In this document: positions 1-7,929 of the stretch, one piece after another | Position numbering within the stretch: the stretch's first letter is position 1 | How the letters are laid out: each line of letters starts with the position of its first letter | From: an uncultured Helicobacter sp. | Lineage (GTDB): Bacteria > Campylobacterota > Campylobacteria > Campylobacterales > Helicobacteraceae | NCBI GenBank assembly: GCA_949299115.1 | Contig: CASFZH010000028.1 | Span: 1 to 34,177, forward strand | Direction of reading: 5' to 3' | Length of the DNA stretch: 34,177 nt | Position numbers and translations under genes: made by a program | Notes under the pieces: model-generated | What the model saw: the letters and a program-made list of their open reading frames with translations, nothing else | Told to the model about the DNA's origin: nothing | The model's database searches: none

Positions 1-1
1 C

Positions 2-154
2 CCTTATGCAAAAGAGAATATAATAAAAGAATTTAATGGGGCAAATTATGCTTTTTTAGCCTATAAATATAATCTTAGTGAAAGGGCAGTCAGAGAGATA
101 GTAAAGAGGGCTAGAGGTAGGGTAGTTTGCAGTAAATGTAGCCTTTTGTCTTAG
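2..154 (+). CDS. C-terminal part of a Mor-type phage transcription activator (cut by window edge)
   Basis: An open frame enters from the left edge and stops at TAG 152-154, giving about 50 visible residues. They contain EFNGANYAFLAYKYNLSERA followed by VREIVKR, which reads as a C-terminal helix-turn-helix: acidic helix, 'YxLSER' turn, recognition helix. This matches the Mor/C activator family of Mu-like phages, which activates middle or late phage promoters. The last residues (SKCSLLS) overlap the start of a local repeat, so the natural C-terminus may have been replaced by repeat sequence. The gene points away from the minus-strand phage genes that follow. The family call rests on a short stretch and is moderate. 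Confidence 0.5.
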   Translation, partial: PYAKENIIKEFNGANYAFLAYKYNLSERAVREIVKRARGRVVCSKCSLLS

Positions 155-157
155 ATA

Positions 158-270
158 AAAATGCAGCCTTGTCTATACATCTTTACGATTAGACAAGAGA
201 ATAAATGTAGCCTTGTCTCATCATTCTTACGATTAGACAAGAGAAAAAATTCAGCCTTGTCTCATCATTT
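158..270 (+). repeat. Two and a half tandem copies of a ~45-bp hairpin-forming repeat
   Basis: Units begin near 158, 202 and 247 (the last partial). Each contains AAATGYAGCCTTGTCT, about 18 bases, then GATTAGACAAGAGA. CTTGTCT and AGACAAG are complementary, so each unit can fold into a 7-bp stem. Related copies lie inverted at 2371-2432 and as a half copy at 2983-3007. A short open frame across this area consists only of the repeat and is not considered a gene. Confidence 0.7.
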
Positions 271-276
271 GTTTAA

Positions 277-338
277 TTGTGTGATTTTTAAGATAGTCAT
301 TACCAACACAGGTAACTCCTACCTTAAAAATCACACAA
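277..338. other. Perfect 16-bp inverted repeat with a nested inner stem
   Basis: Bases 277-292 are the exact reverse complement of 323-338. Inside the 30-base loop TTACC (300-304) can pair with GGTAA (311-315). The element lies 45 bp beyond the stop of the minus-strand gene ending at 383. It could end that transcript, but no T-run follows either arm, so a simple intrinsic terminator is not well supported. Confidence 0.6.
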
Positions 339-382
339 AGTAATCCTTATGTGTTTTACTAAATGCCCACACTTGCAAAATC

Positions 383-610
383 TTAGAATTTAGATTCTCT
401 TGTTTGCGTTTGTAAATAATTTTCTATGGCTTGTGTTTGCTTTGCAATTTCTTGTAGCTTATCATAGAGTAGCCATAACTCTTGTTTTTCTACAATAGCC
501 TCTTTTAATCCAATACTCATAAACATAGTAATATGTGAAAGCCCGATTATATCACAATGGATAGTATGGAGCATATCAAGAGCTTGTGTATGTGTTTGTA
601 TCTCATTCAT
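383..610 (-). CDS. Small hypothetical prophage protein (75 aa)
   Basis: Its ATG overlaps the stop codon of the BRO-N gene by four bases (ATGA, 607-610), implying translational coupling and co-transcription. The product is polar and probably all helical: a first half rich in His, Ile and Met and a second half with Glu, Lys and Gln (LYDKLQEIAKQTQAIENYL) that could form a short coiled coil. There is no signal peptide or clear membrane segment and I do not recognise the family. It may be an accessory of the antirepressor, judged only from the coupling. Confidence 0.6.
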   Translation of the reverse strand: MNEIQTHTQALDMLHTIHCDIIGLSHITMFMSIGLKEAIVEKQELWLLYDKLQEIAKQTQAIENYLQTQTRESKF

Positions 611-1356
611 AATACACCTCTTTTAGCTTCTCTTATGGCACAATATAAAGCATGTTCGCTTCTTTGCATAATTCTTTGTATCTCTCTCATGCTTTTACCC
701 TCTTTTCTTAAAGAGAGAATTTGTGCTTTTTCACTTTCACTCAATCTTTTACCAAAATGTTCTGGGGCTGCTTTTGTGGCTTCTTTCATTTTGTCCTTTG
801 TCTCATAAACTGATAAAAGCTTTCTTTGTAAAGCAATGATTTCATTCTTTAGATTCTCATTCTCTTGTTTTACAGAATCTTTGAGAGTATTAGAATCTTG
901 TAATTCTGTAATGAGACTCTGCAAGATATGTTCTTGCTTCAAATCAAGCTCATCTGTATTGTAACCTTGTATAAAGCCACTCTCTTGCCTATTTCTCTGT
1001 GCAATATTTTCTTGTGTCTCTCTCGCATAAAAGCCATGCTTTCTAATGCTAGGAAGGACTTCGCCTACCACCCATTGTCTAAAGGGTTTAGCTTTTGGTT
1101 TATCACTTCGCATAAGCACGAAATAGAGCTGGGGTTCGGTAATCATGCTAAATTCCTTAATGCCATAGCCTGTATCAAAGCTACCCACTTCTAACGTGGA
1201 TAGCTCAAATTCTCTTAAAACAACCTCTTTTACTTTATAGGTATCCTGTATTTCTAAAATCTTACACACATCAGCGAGACAAAATAAAGGATTCTCATTA
1301 TCGCCTATAACTCTTATCTGTCCTAAGTCTTTATGATTAAAGATTTGTAATTGCAT
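607..1356 (-). CDS. BRO-N domain phage antirepressor-like protein (249 aa)
   Basis: Residues 1-110 fit the BRO N-terminal domain: a start like IFNHKDLGQIRVIGDNENPL, then FCLADVCKILEI, EPQLYFVLMRSDKPKAKPFR and WVVGEVLPSIRKHGFY. BRO-N proteins bind DNA and in temperate phages act as antirepressors of the lysogeny switch. Residues 150-190 are a likely coiled coil. Residues 205-249 (LSESEKAQILSLRKEGKSMR, then EIQRIMQRSEHALY) read as a resolvase-like helix-turn-helix. AAGGAG sits 8 bases before the ATG. The next gene downstream is coupled by a 4-base overlap. In this degraded prophage its target is not apparent; an alternative is a free-standing phage-derived regulator. Confidence 0.8.
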   Translation of the reverse strand: MQLQIFNHKDLGQIRVIGDNENPLFCLADVCKILEIQDTYKVKEVVLREFELSTLEVGSFDTGYGIKEFSMITEPQLYFVLMRSDKPKAKPFRQWVVGEVLPSIRKHGFYARETQENIAQRNRQESGFIQGYNTDELDLKQEHILQSLITELQDSNTLKDSVKQENENLKNEIIALQRKLLSVYETKDKMKEATKAAPEHFGKRLSESEKAQILSLRKEGKSMREIQRIMQRSEHALYCAIREAKRGVL

Positions 1357-1407
1357 GTTAATCTCCTTGTAAAAGAATTGTTGTTCTTTGAAAGGGATTG
1401 TTTTCTA

Positions 1408-1527
1408 TTAGTGTTTGTTTTCCTTTTTGTCTTTTAGTTCTTTGTCTTGCTTATAGAGCAAATATAATGCATACACAACAAGGACGCCGCTTGCCACAGC
1501 CATAATATTTAAAGCCATCTCATTCAT
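1408..1527 (-). CDS. Tiny single-span membrane protein (39 aa)
   Basis: ATG at 1527 is preceded by a strong AAAGGAGG Shine-Dalgarno sequence, better than most in the window. The product has one hydrophobic segment (about residues 5-25, LNIMAVASGVLVVYALYLLY) followed by a highly charged tail (KQDKELKDKKENKH). The start overlaps the stop of the 51-aa gene upstream by four bases, so the two are probably translated together. It is of unknown function. Size, topology and prophage setting would fit a holin-like or superinfection protein, but nothing in the sequence proves it. Confidence 0.6.
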   Translation of the reverse strand: MNEMALNIMAVASGVLVVYALYLLYKQDKELKDKKENKH

Positions 1528-1679
1528 TTTTGCCTCCTTTGGATAATGATACAAATAGTCATCAAGGTAACACTAAAAGCAGTGATAGTAAAACTTTGAA
1601 TCCTAAAATCAAAGTTCATCAGAGCAAAGCTACCATTAACAAATAATCCTAAACCAATATTTTTCAGTAACTCAACCAT
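1524..1679 (-). CDS. Tiny two-segment membrane protein (51 aa)
   Basis: The reading frame starts at ATG 1679 and ends in TGA overlapping the ATG of the 39-aa gene. Two hydrophobic stretches (about residues 4-22 and 29-47) are separated by NFDFR; the tail is QRRQK. No good Shine-Dalgarno precedes it. Instead a TATAAT (minus strand, about 6 bases before the ATG) suggests a leaderless or nearly leaderless transcript starting at this gene. No family recognised. The overlap with a gene that has a strong ribosome site supports it as real. Confidence 0.5.
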   Translation of the reverse strand: MVELLKNIGLGLFVNGSFALMNFDFRIQSFTITAFSVTLMTICIIIQRRQK

Positions 1680-1843
1680 ATCTTATTATAACAAAAACTA
1701 ATTATAAACAATCCACCTTCAAAGAACCATCAAAACACTTTATGTATGTTTGATAATGTAATGATAACATATTTAAGAAATAAAGTAAAGTATTAAAATA
1801 TATTTAAGAAGTATTTTTGCTTAAAAAAGATTGATTATATAAG

Positions 1844-2086
1844 TTATTGTTTAGAAATATCTTTTATGATTGTTTTGAGTAATTCAAATTGTTGTAATTG
1901 TGCTCGTAGTTCCATTGTCTCCAAATATAAATGGATTGCAGTTTCAATAGGTTTACTAATCTCTCCTGTTGAAGCAATTTTATTTAGTGTTGCTTCACTA
2001 TACCCTATCTTTTCGCCCAATTCTCGATAAGTGAGTCCTAGCTCTTTGCAAGTCTTTTTAATCAAATTATCATTTTTATTTTTCAT
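1844..2086 (-). CDS. Cro/repressor-like helix-turn-helix protein (80 aa)
   Basis: The start has AAGGA 7 bases upstream of ATG 2086. Residues 5-40 form a compact helix-turn-helix (CKELGLTYRELGEKIGYSEA, then TLNKIASTGEISKP), followed by a helical dimerisation-like tail (AIHLYLETMELRAQLQQFEL). Short proteins of this pattern are common in Campylobacter and Helicobacter prophages as putative phage regulators. It is separated from the other phage genes by about 160 bp of AT-rich sequence containing TTATAAT-like boxes, so it may have its own promoter. The operator is not identifiable by eye. Confidence 0.75.
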   Translation of the reverse strand: MKNKNDNLIKKTCKELGLTYRELGEKIGYSEATLNKIASTGEISKPIETAIHLYLETMELRAQLQQFELLKTIIKDISKQ

Positions 2087-2118
2087 GATGTATCCTTGAT
2101 GCGTTTTATCTAATCTCT

Positions 2119-2242
2119 GTCATGTTGAGCCTTTAGGCGAAACATCTCTTTTATAATTCAATATAACTAGATTCTCAATTTATAGATTCTAGATTCTTTT
2201 TAGATTCTTGAATTTTAGATGTTTCGCTACGCTCAACATGAC
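2119..2242. repeat. Two inverted copies of the GTCATRTTGA...CGAAAYATCT hairpin repeat
   Basis: The plus-strand copy is 2119-2147 (core GCC-TTTA-GGC) and the minus-strand copy 2217-2242 (core GC-GTA-GC). Flanking bases match too: CTCTGTCATGTTGAGC and its complement occur on the two sides, so the pair can also form one long cruciform. The spacer (2148-2216) is full of TAGATTCT words. The remaining non-coding sequence from 2087 to 2439 holds no gene I can support. Confidence 0.75.
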
Positions 2243-2370
2243 AGAGAATCGAAAGCTAGATTCTAAAAGTAAGAAAAGCCTAGATTCTAAGAAATGCAAG
2301 GGAATCTATAATGGCTAGGAGCATACTTGGGCGTATGTGACTAGTCTAAAATCTATGCAACTTGCTAAAT

Positions 2371-2432
2371 GTATAGACAAAGCTGAATTTTCTCTTGTCT
2401 CATCGTAAAGATGTATAGACAAAGCTACATTT
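2371..2432 (-). repeat. Inverted copy of the CTTGTCT...AGACAAG repeat
   Basis: Read on the minus strand this contains AAATGTAGCTTTGTCT, ATACATCTTTACGAT, then GAGACAAGAGAAAATTCAGC and TTTGTCTATAC. It matches the array at 158-270 with a few substitutions and lies in opposite orientation, just past the stop of the GemA-like gene. Confidence 0.7.
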
Positions 2433-2439
2433 CTAAAAC

Positions 2440-2937
2440 TTAAAACCCCTCATAATTCCTATTATTCATATATCGCAACCTCTCACCATCCCACTTTATT
2501 ACCCTTTTAAGTCCTGTGATAATCTTTGTAGCTTCCTCTTTACTTAGTTCTTGCAAGCTTCGTATTTCTCTTTTTATTTGCTTTGTAAAAAAGGCTTTTT
2601 GTCTGACAGAATCATATCGTAAAATATTGAATAGCTCTTCTATAAGCAGGGCTTGATTCTTAGTAATCTTTTGTGTCTCATGTCTCTTTTTAAGAGGTAA
2701 GAGCATGGCTCTACCTACACTATCTTGTAGACAATAATCCCTATCGGGCTTTATACCGCTTAGTATATCTAGCACCTCCCATAACTCTTTTATGCTCAAA
2801 TACTTGCTACTCTCTACTCCATAGCGAATAGAGAGCCACTCACTCCAAAATCCTGCTTCATAGAGTTCTTTATATTTTCTATGTGCATGGATTTTAGCTA
2901 AGAGATTGTTGCGATAACGTTTTTGTTTGGTATTCAT
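2440..2937 (-). CDS. GemA/gp16-like protein of Mu-like phages (165 aa)
   Basis: The start is placed at ATG 2937 because AAAGGA lies 6 bases upstream; the frame is open to ATG 2967 but that start has no ribosome site. The N-terminal half (KIHAHRKYKELYEAGFWSEW, then YGVESSKYLSIKELWEVLDIL) follows the gp16/GemA (DUF1018) pattern of a helical domain ending in a 'LSxxELxxVLDxL' helix. The C-terminal half is basic and helical (RQKAFFTKQIKREIRSLQEL, then KIITGLKRVIKWDGERLRYM). In Mu the gene lies in the early region, where GemA was linked to host gene expression and DNA topology. Together with the Mor fragment it marks the prophage as Mu-like. Confidence 0.65.
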   Translation of the reverse strand: MNTKQKRYRNNLLAKIHAHRKYKELYEAGFWSEWLSIRYGVESSKYLSIKELWEVLDILSGIKPDRDYCLQDSVGRAMLLPLKKRHETQKITKNQALLIEELFNILRYDSVRQKAFFTKQIKREIRSLQELSKEEATKIITGLKRVIKWDGERLRYMNNRNYEGF

Positions 2938-2982
2938 TGAAAATCCTTTTACATAATCTTTACACATACTTTAAACTTTATA

Positions 2983-3007
2983 AAATTCAGCCTTGTCTCA
3001 TCATTTA
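2983..3007 (+). repeat. Half copy of the CTTGTCT repeat
   Basis: AAATTCAGCCTTGTCTCATC followed by ATTT is identical to the start of the third unit of the array at 247-270. It lacks the AGACAAG arm. It sits just upstream of the GemA-like gene, so that gene is bracketed by copies of the repeat. Confidence 0.6.
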
Positions 3008-3116
3008 GCAGTTTTTGCTAAATGTCTGCCTTGCACATTCTTAGCATTTGGGATTTGTATTCTTTACACATTCTTTAGAATCTAGGTTTTTCCTACTTTT
3101 AGAATCTAGCTTTGGA

Positions 3117-3225
3117 TCATGTTGAGCCTTTGAGGCGAAACATCTATTTGCGTCATGTGAAGCGAAATATCTTTAAAATTTTGATTCTATACTTTAGATA
3201 TTTCGGGTTTTACCCTCAATATGAC
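3117..3225. repeat. Three copies of the GTCATRTTGA...CGAAAYATCT hairpin repeat
   Basis: Copies: 3117-3145 plus (core GCC-TTTGA-GGC), 3152-3172 plus (degenerate, GTCATGTGAAGCGAAATATC), and 3196-3225 minus (core GGGT-AAA-ACCC). The stretch 2938-3507 contains no supported gene; the rest is AT-rich with many AGATTCTA words. Confidence 0.75.
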
Positions 3226-3507
3226 TAGATTCTAGAATCAGTCATTGCGTTTGCGTGCAGCGATTTTATAATAGCAAAGAATAAAAAGACATAGAAATCA
3301 TGCATGTAAATTTGATATGCAATTAAAATGAAACAATATAGTTATGTGTTGAATCTCCTTAATGATTGATGATTATACTATTGTCATATTATGATTCATG
3401 TAACTTAAGTTTTTTATTTTTATTTTTTATTAAGAAAATTTAACGTAAAATATTATTGTTGAAATAGTGAGGAGTATCAATTTCTATGATATCTATAGAG
3501 GGATTAG

Positions 3508-4098
3508 ATGGAGAGATTACAAATAAAAAGTCTAATGTGCATTTTGTTTTTAGTGTATATATCTATTATGTATGGCAATGATATAAAACAATATGAGATT
3601 GGGCAATATTTTGAGGAATCTTCGTGTCAAGATAATCCAACGCAAGTGTGTAAATCCATTGAAGATTTATTAAATTCCCTTAGAACATTAGATAAAATTC
3701 AAAAATACAATTTTTTTCTAACACAATATACTGATAGTACACATGAATCAAATGATTCGAAACCTAGCAAAAATTATCAGAAAAATACAGCGAATACATC
3801 AAATAGTAATAGAAGTGAAAAAGCATACAAAGATATATCTGAATCTGCCACAAATGAAAAACAAGATTCTAAAGTTATTCATTCACATAATGATTTACAA
3901 AGTGAAAATATCATTATTGTGGAGTTAGAAGAATACTTAGCTTTAAAAGAATCTTTGTTAAGATTTTGTAAAAATTTTAAGAGATTAAAGGACACCGATA
4001 AACAGTTGCTTTTTAGGTTAAACTGGAACAAAAATCCTTTATTTGAAAATGAAAATGACATTAAAAAATTTTGTAAACAAAAAAAATCATGGTATTAA
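3508..4098 (+). CDS. Hypothetical exported protein (196 aa)
   Basis: GAGGGA lies 4 bases before ATG. Residues 1-23 resemble a signal peptide (MERLQIKSLMCILFLVYISI, then MYGND, likely cleavage after Gly). Four Cys remain in the mature part (CQDNPTQVC near 39-47, plus FCKNF and FCKQKK near the C-terminus), which could form two disulphides. The middle (about 75-125) is low-complexity Ser/Asn/Lys, probably an unstructured linker between two small helical parts. No family recognised. The stop is 12 bp from pseB and the pseB ribosome site lies in that gap, so the two are probably co-transcribed; a functional link is not shown. Confidence 0.65.
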   Translation: MERLQIKSLMCILFLVYISIMYGNDIKQYEIGQYFEESSCQDNPTQVCKSIEDLLNSLRTLDKIQKYNFFLTQYTDSTHESNDSKPSKNYQKNTANTSNSNRSEKAYKDISESATNEKQDSKVIHSHNDLQSENIIIVELEEYLALKESLLRFCKNFKRLKDTDKQLLFRLNWNKNPLFENENDIKKFCKQKKSWY

Positions 4099-4101
4099 TA
4101 A

Positions 4102-5103
<1,002 letters not shown>

Positions 5104-5219
5104 TTATAATAAATGAAGCTCTATATTTTTGACTTATAGTTTTTAATTGTTTTACTCAATTCAATAAAAATAGGGAGTGAATATTTGATTATTGCTGTGA
5201 TTAAATTGTAATAGCATAA

Positions 5220-5597
5220 TTATGGTATTTGGTAGAGTGTTAAAGATATCATGTTGCTTTGTCCTTCTATTTTAGATACTTGATAATGTTGTTGGTTATT
5301 ACTTATTATGAGTTGTGGCTGTGCTTTTCCTTGCTTAATATGTGTCAAAAGGTTTTGATTTGCAGTTTGAAATTGCGACACATCATTCTTTTTTATTTGA
5401 TTTATTATAGTATTTTGAATCATAAAAAGAGACAGAAGTGCAAATGACATGATTAATAACGCGAAAGCAACGTCGATTCCTAAAAATGCAGAGCAATGCT
5501 GATTATATTTATGTGCAGATGTTTTTGTTGTGATTGTATGGAGCAAACGATAAAACATACGATGAAATTGTTTATAGCTATAAAATTTTTTTATCAT
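5220..5597 (-). CDS. Membrane-anchored protein resembling a type IV pseudopilin (125 aa)
   Basis: A basic N-terminus of about 36 residues is followed by SAFLGIDVAFALLIMSFALL (36-55) and a soluble C-terminal part of about 60 residues. If cleavage occurs after Ala37, the mature protein starts F(+1)-L-G-I-D(+5)-V then a hydrophobic helix, the layout of class III prepilins with Asp instead of the usual Glu at +5. The leader would be long, but an internal Met14 would shorten it to 24 residues. The gene starts 10 bp after the SMR gene stop, so the two are likely one operon. Alternative: an ordinary single-span membrane protein of unknown role. No other pilus gene is nearby. Confidence 0.55.
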   Translation of the reverse strand: MIKKFYSYKQFHRMFYRLLHTITTKTSAHKYNQHCSAFLGIDVAFALLIMSFALLSLFMIQNTIINQIKKNDVSQFQTANQNLLTHIKQGKAQPQLIISNNQQHYQVSKIEGQSNMISLTLYQIP

Positions 5598-5607
5598 AAA
5601 TCAACCA

Positions 5608-5925
5608 TTAAAATTCAAGCTGCAATAGGGCTACGGCAAGAATAACTAGACATATCCCAATGTATCCAATGGGTTTGAGCTTTTGTTTAAAAAAATAATA
5701 TGCTCCAGCAACGCTTCCTAAAATACCAATTGCTCCCCACAATGTGTAGGCTATTGGAAGGCTCATTCCACGTTCAACCGCAAATGCTAATAATAAAAAG
5801 GCACAACCAACAAGCAATAAAGCAAAAAATCCCCAACTTTTGTTATAAAATCCATTTGATTTTTGTAAGGCCAGATTAGCAAGGACATCAAGAATACCAG
5901 ATATAATAATAAGAATAAAATTCAT
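5608..5925 (-). CDS. Small multidrug resistance (SMR) family transporter, MdtI-like (105 aa)
   Basis: Four membrane segments are clear (about 2-20, 31-49, 57-77, 84-102) in a protein of standard SMR length. The segments GILDVLANLAL near residue 10, KSNGFYNKSWG and IAYTLWGAIGILGSVAGAYY align with MdtI/EmrE. SMR proteins act as dimers exchanging protons for cations or polyamines in the inner membrane. The membrane-embedded acidic residue that carries the proton, Glu14 in EmrE, is Asp13 here. AGGAAA precedes the ATG. MdtI normally needs a partner, MdtJ, and no second SMR gene is visible, so it may act as a homodimer. Confidence 0.85.
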   Translation of the reverse strand: MNFILIIISGILDVLANLALQKSNGFYNKSWGFFALLLVGCAFLLLAFAVERGMSLPIAYTLWGAIGILGSVAGAYYFFKQKLKPIGYIGICLVILAVALLQLEF

Positions 5926-6040
5926 ATATTTTCCTAACTTTTAGCATAAATTGGAGAAGTAATTATATGCCATATTATTTAATATAATACCAATATTTCT
6001 ATACTATTAGTGTCCAAATTATATTTGATTCTATGAAATA

Positions 6041-6352
6041 TTATGATAGAAATTTACGCATTTGACGTATTTTATCAAGCTGTATTCTAGTTTCTTCTTG
6101 ATTGTTCTGAAGCAAAGTAATACATTGGGCAATGAGTTCCTTTGCTATATCAAGATATTCTGTAAATATTTGATTGTTAGAATTTTGTAAGAAATATTCT
6201 GAATGAAAAGGTAGATTTTGCGTTAATTCAAATGCTTTTTGACTATTAGATTCTAAAAGAGCTATTTTTAGAGAATCTATCCAATTTTGTATTTGTTTGA
6301 TTGTTTCTTCTTCTGCAAAAGTATTTACATCATTATTTCTTATTGATATCAT
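6041..6352 (-). CDS. Hypothetical helical protein (103 aa), downstream of leuA
   Basis: The ATG lies 2 bp past the leuA stop, so it is almost certainly on the same transcript. The product is acidic in its first half, apparently all alpha-helical (ETIKQIQNWIDSLKIALLES near the start; ELIAQCITLLQNNQEETRIQ near the end), with a basic tail KIRQMRKFLS and no signal or membrane segment. The pattern would fit a small chaperone-like or regulatory helical bundle, but I do not recognise a family and assign no role in leucine synthesis. Confidence 0.65.
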   Translation of the reverse strand: MISIRNNDVNTFAEEETIKQIQNWIDSLKIALLESNSQKAFELTQNLPFHSEYFLQNSNNQIFTEYLDIAKELIAQCITLLQNNQEETRIQLDKIRQMRKFLS

Positions 6353-6354
6353 AA

Positions 6355-7929
6355 CTATACACCACCATAACGTAAATTTTTTTGAATGCCAAAGAAATTC
6401 TTCATTCGCTCAAAACTATTGAGAGCATTAATATAGGCTTTTGCCGTTGCACAAAGTGTATCAAGATCTTTTCCGTGTCCAATTATAGGATTTCCACTTT
6501 CACAAAAATCAACCTTTACCATAACATTTGCCATAGCATCTTTACCGCCAGTTATAGATTCCACTTTATAGTCGAGTAATTTACCATTTACATTGCAAAT
6601 ACGTTCGATAGTGCGCAAAATGCTGTCAACCGCACCATTTCCCAATGCACAATCGCTATAACGTTGCCCATCTTTTATGATATTAAGTGCTGCTAAATGC
6701 AATCCATTGCTTGCCGTGCTACATTGAAAAGATTCTAATGTAAAAATTTGTGGTATGTGTATATTTTCTTCACTAAGAATAGCAAGAATATCTTCATCAT
6801 AAATATGTTTTTTTTGATCACAAAGTATTTTAAATTTCTCAAAAGCATGATTCAATGCTGCAGAATCAATATCATATCCCAATTGCTTGATTTTATCTTT
6901 AAAGGCTGCTCTACCACTATGTTTGCCTAGAACAAGATTTTCATTATGTATAATGCCTATATCACTAGGTTTCATGATTTCATAAGTTTCACGATGTTTT
7001 AATATGCCATCTTGATGAATACCACTTTCATGGCTAAAAGCATTTTTTCCAACGATAGCTTTGTTTGGTTGCGGACTGATACCGGTAATATCGCTGACCA
7101 ATTTACTTGTTTTATAAATTTCTTTTATATTAATTCGTGTATCTAATCCACCATATTGCATGAATATGTCTTTACGAGTCTTAAGAATCATAACAATCTC
7201 TTCTAATGCACTATTTCCTGCTCTTTCGCCCAAACCATTAATTGTGCATTCAATTTGCCTCGCTCCCTTCATAACGCCGTAAATTGAGTTTGAAACAGCT
7301 TGCCCTAAATCATTGTGGCAATGCACTGATAACACCGCTTTGTCTTGTATAGTTGTATAAAGATCTTCTATAATATTCCCGATTTCATGTGGAAGTCGAT
7401 AGCCAACTGTGTCTGGCATATTTAAAGTTGTTGCACCAGCTTCTATTGCCGCAAGTGAGATTTCCTTTAAAAAACTCATTTCGCTGCGGCACGCATCTTC
7501 ACAACTAAATTGTATGTCATTGCAAAATGATTTTGCCATTTCAATACTTCTTATGGCTAATTCAAGTACTTCATGTGGTTTTTTCTTAAGTTTGTATTCC
7601 ATGTGTATGGGTGATGTGGCTAAAAAAAGGTGAATACGTGATTTTTTTGCATTTTTCAAAGCATCTTTTGCTTTTATAATATCATTTTCTACACAACGTG
7701 AAAGAGAGCAAATCGTGCTATTATGCACCATATTGGAAATTTGAGTAATAGATTCAAAATCCCCATCGCTACTTGCAGCAAAACCGGCTTCAATGACATC
7801 TACACCAAGTTTTTCAAGCTGCAATGCAATTGCTACCTTTTCTTCAATATTCATTGAAGCACCGGGACTTTGCTCCCCGTCTCGCAAAGTCGTATCAAAA
7901 ATTGTAATTATATTATTTTTATTTTGCAT
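6355..7929 (-). CDS. leuA: 2-isopropylmalate synthase
   Basis: LeuA condenses acetyl-CoA with 2-ketoisovalerate, the committed step of leucine synthesis. The TIM-barrel domain (about 1-270) shows [13 protein letters not shown] at 11-23, [10 protein letters not shown] with metal-binding His203 and His205, and [13 protein letters not shown]. The HMGL-like central part contains GKHSGRAAF. The C-terminal LeuA allosteric domain (about 385-515) contains [14 protein letters not shown] and [15 protein letters not shown] and should confer leucine feedback inhibition. Length (524 aa) is normal. AAAGGA precedes the ATG and TATAAC lies about 40 bases upstream on the minus strand. No leuBCD is adjacent. 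The next gene (6041-6352) is 2 bp downstream. Confidence 0.96.
   Translation of the reverse strand: MQNKNNIITIFDTTLRDGEQSPGASMNIEEKVAIALQLEKLGVDVIEAGFAASSDGDFESITQISNMVHNSTICSLSRCVENDIIKAKDALKNAKKSRIHLFLATSPIHMEYKLKKKPHEVLELAIRSIEMAKSFCNDIQFSCEDACRSEMSFLKEISLAAIEAGATTLNMPDTVGYRLPHEIGNIIEDLYTTIQDKAVLSVHCHNDLGQAVSNSIYGVMKGARQIECTINGLGERAGNSALEEIVMILKTRKDIFMQYGGLDTRINIKEIYKTSKLVSDITGISPQPNKAIVGKNAFSHESGIHQDGILKHRETYEIMKPSDIGIIHNENLVLGKHSGRAAFKDKIKQLGYDIDSAALNHAFEKFKILCDQKKHIYDEDILAILSEENIHIPQIFTLESFQCSTASNGLHLAALNIIKDGQRYSDCALGNGAVDSILRTIERICNVNGKLLDYKVESITGGKDAMANVMVKVDFCESGNPIIGHGKDLDTLCATAKAYINALNSFERMKNFFGIQKNLRYGGV

Noticed and set aside
161-343. 60-codon plus-strand frame
   Set aside because: It is made entirely of the tandem CTTGTCT repeat and the inverted repeat at 277-338, with no ribosome site.
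928-1194. 88-codon plus-strand frame
   Set aside because: It is antisense to the BRO-N gene, whose domain match and ribosome site are clear.
2938-2967. Ten-codon N-terminal extension of the GemA-like gene
   Set aside because: The downstream ATG at 2937 has AAAGGA; the upstream one has no ribosome site.
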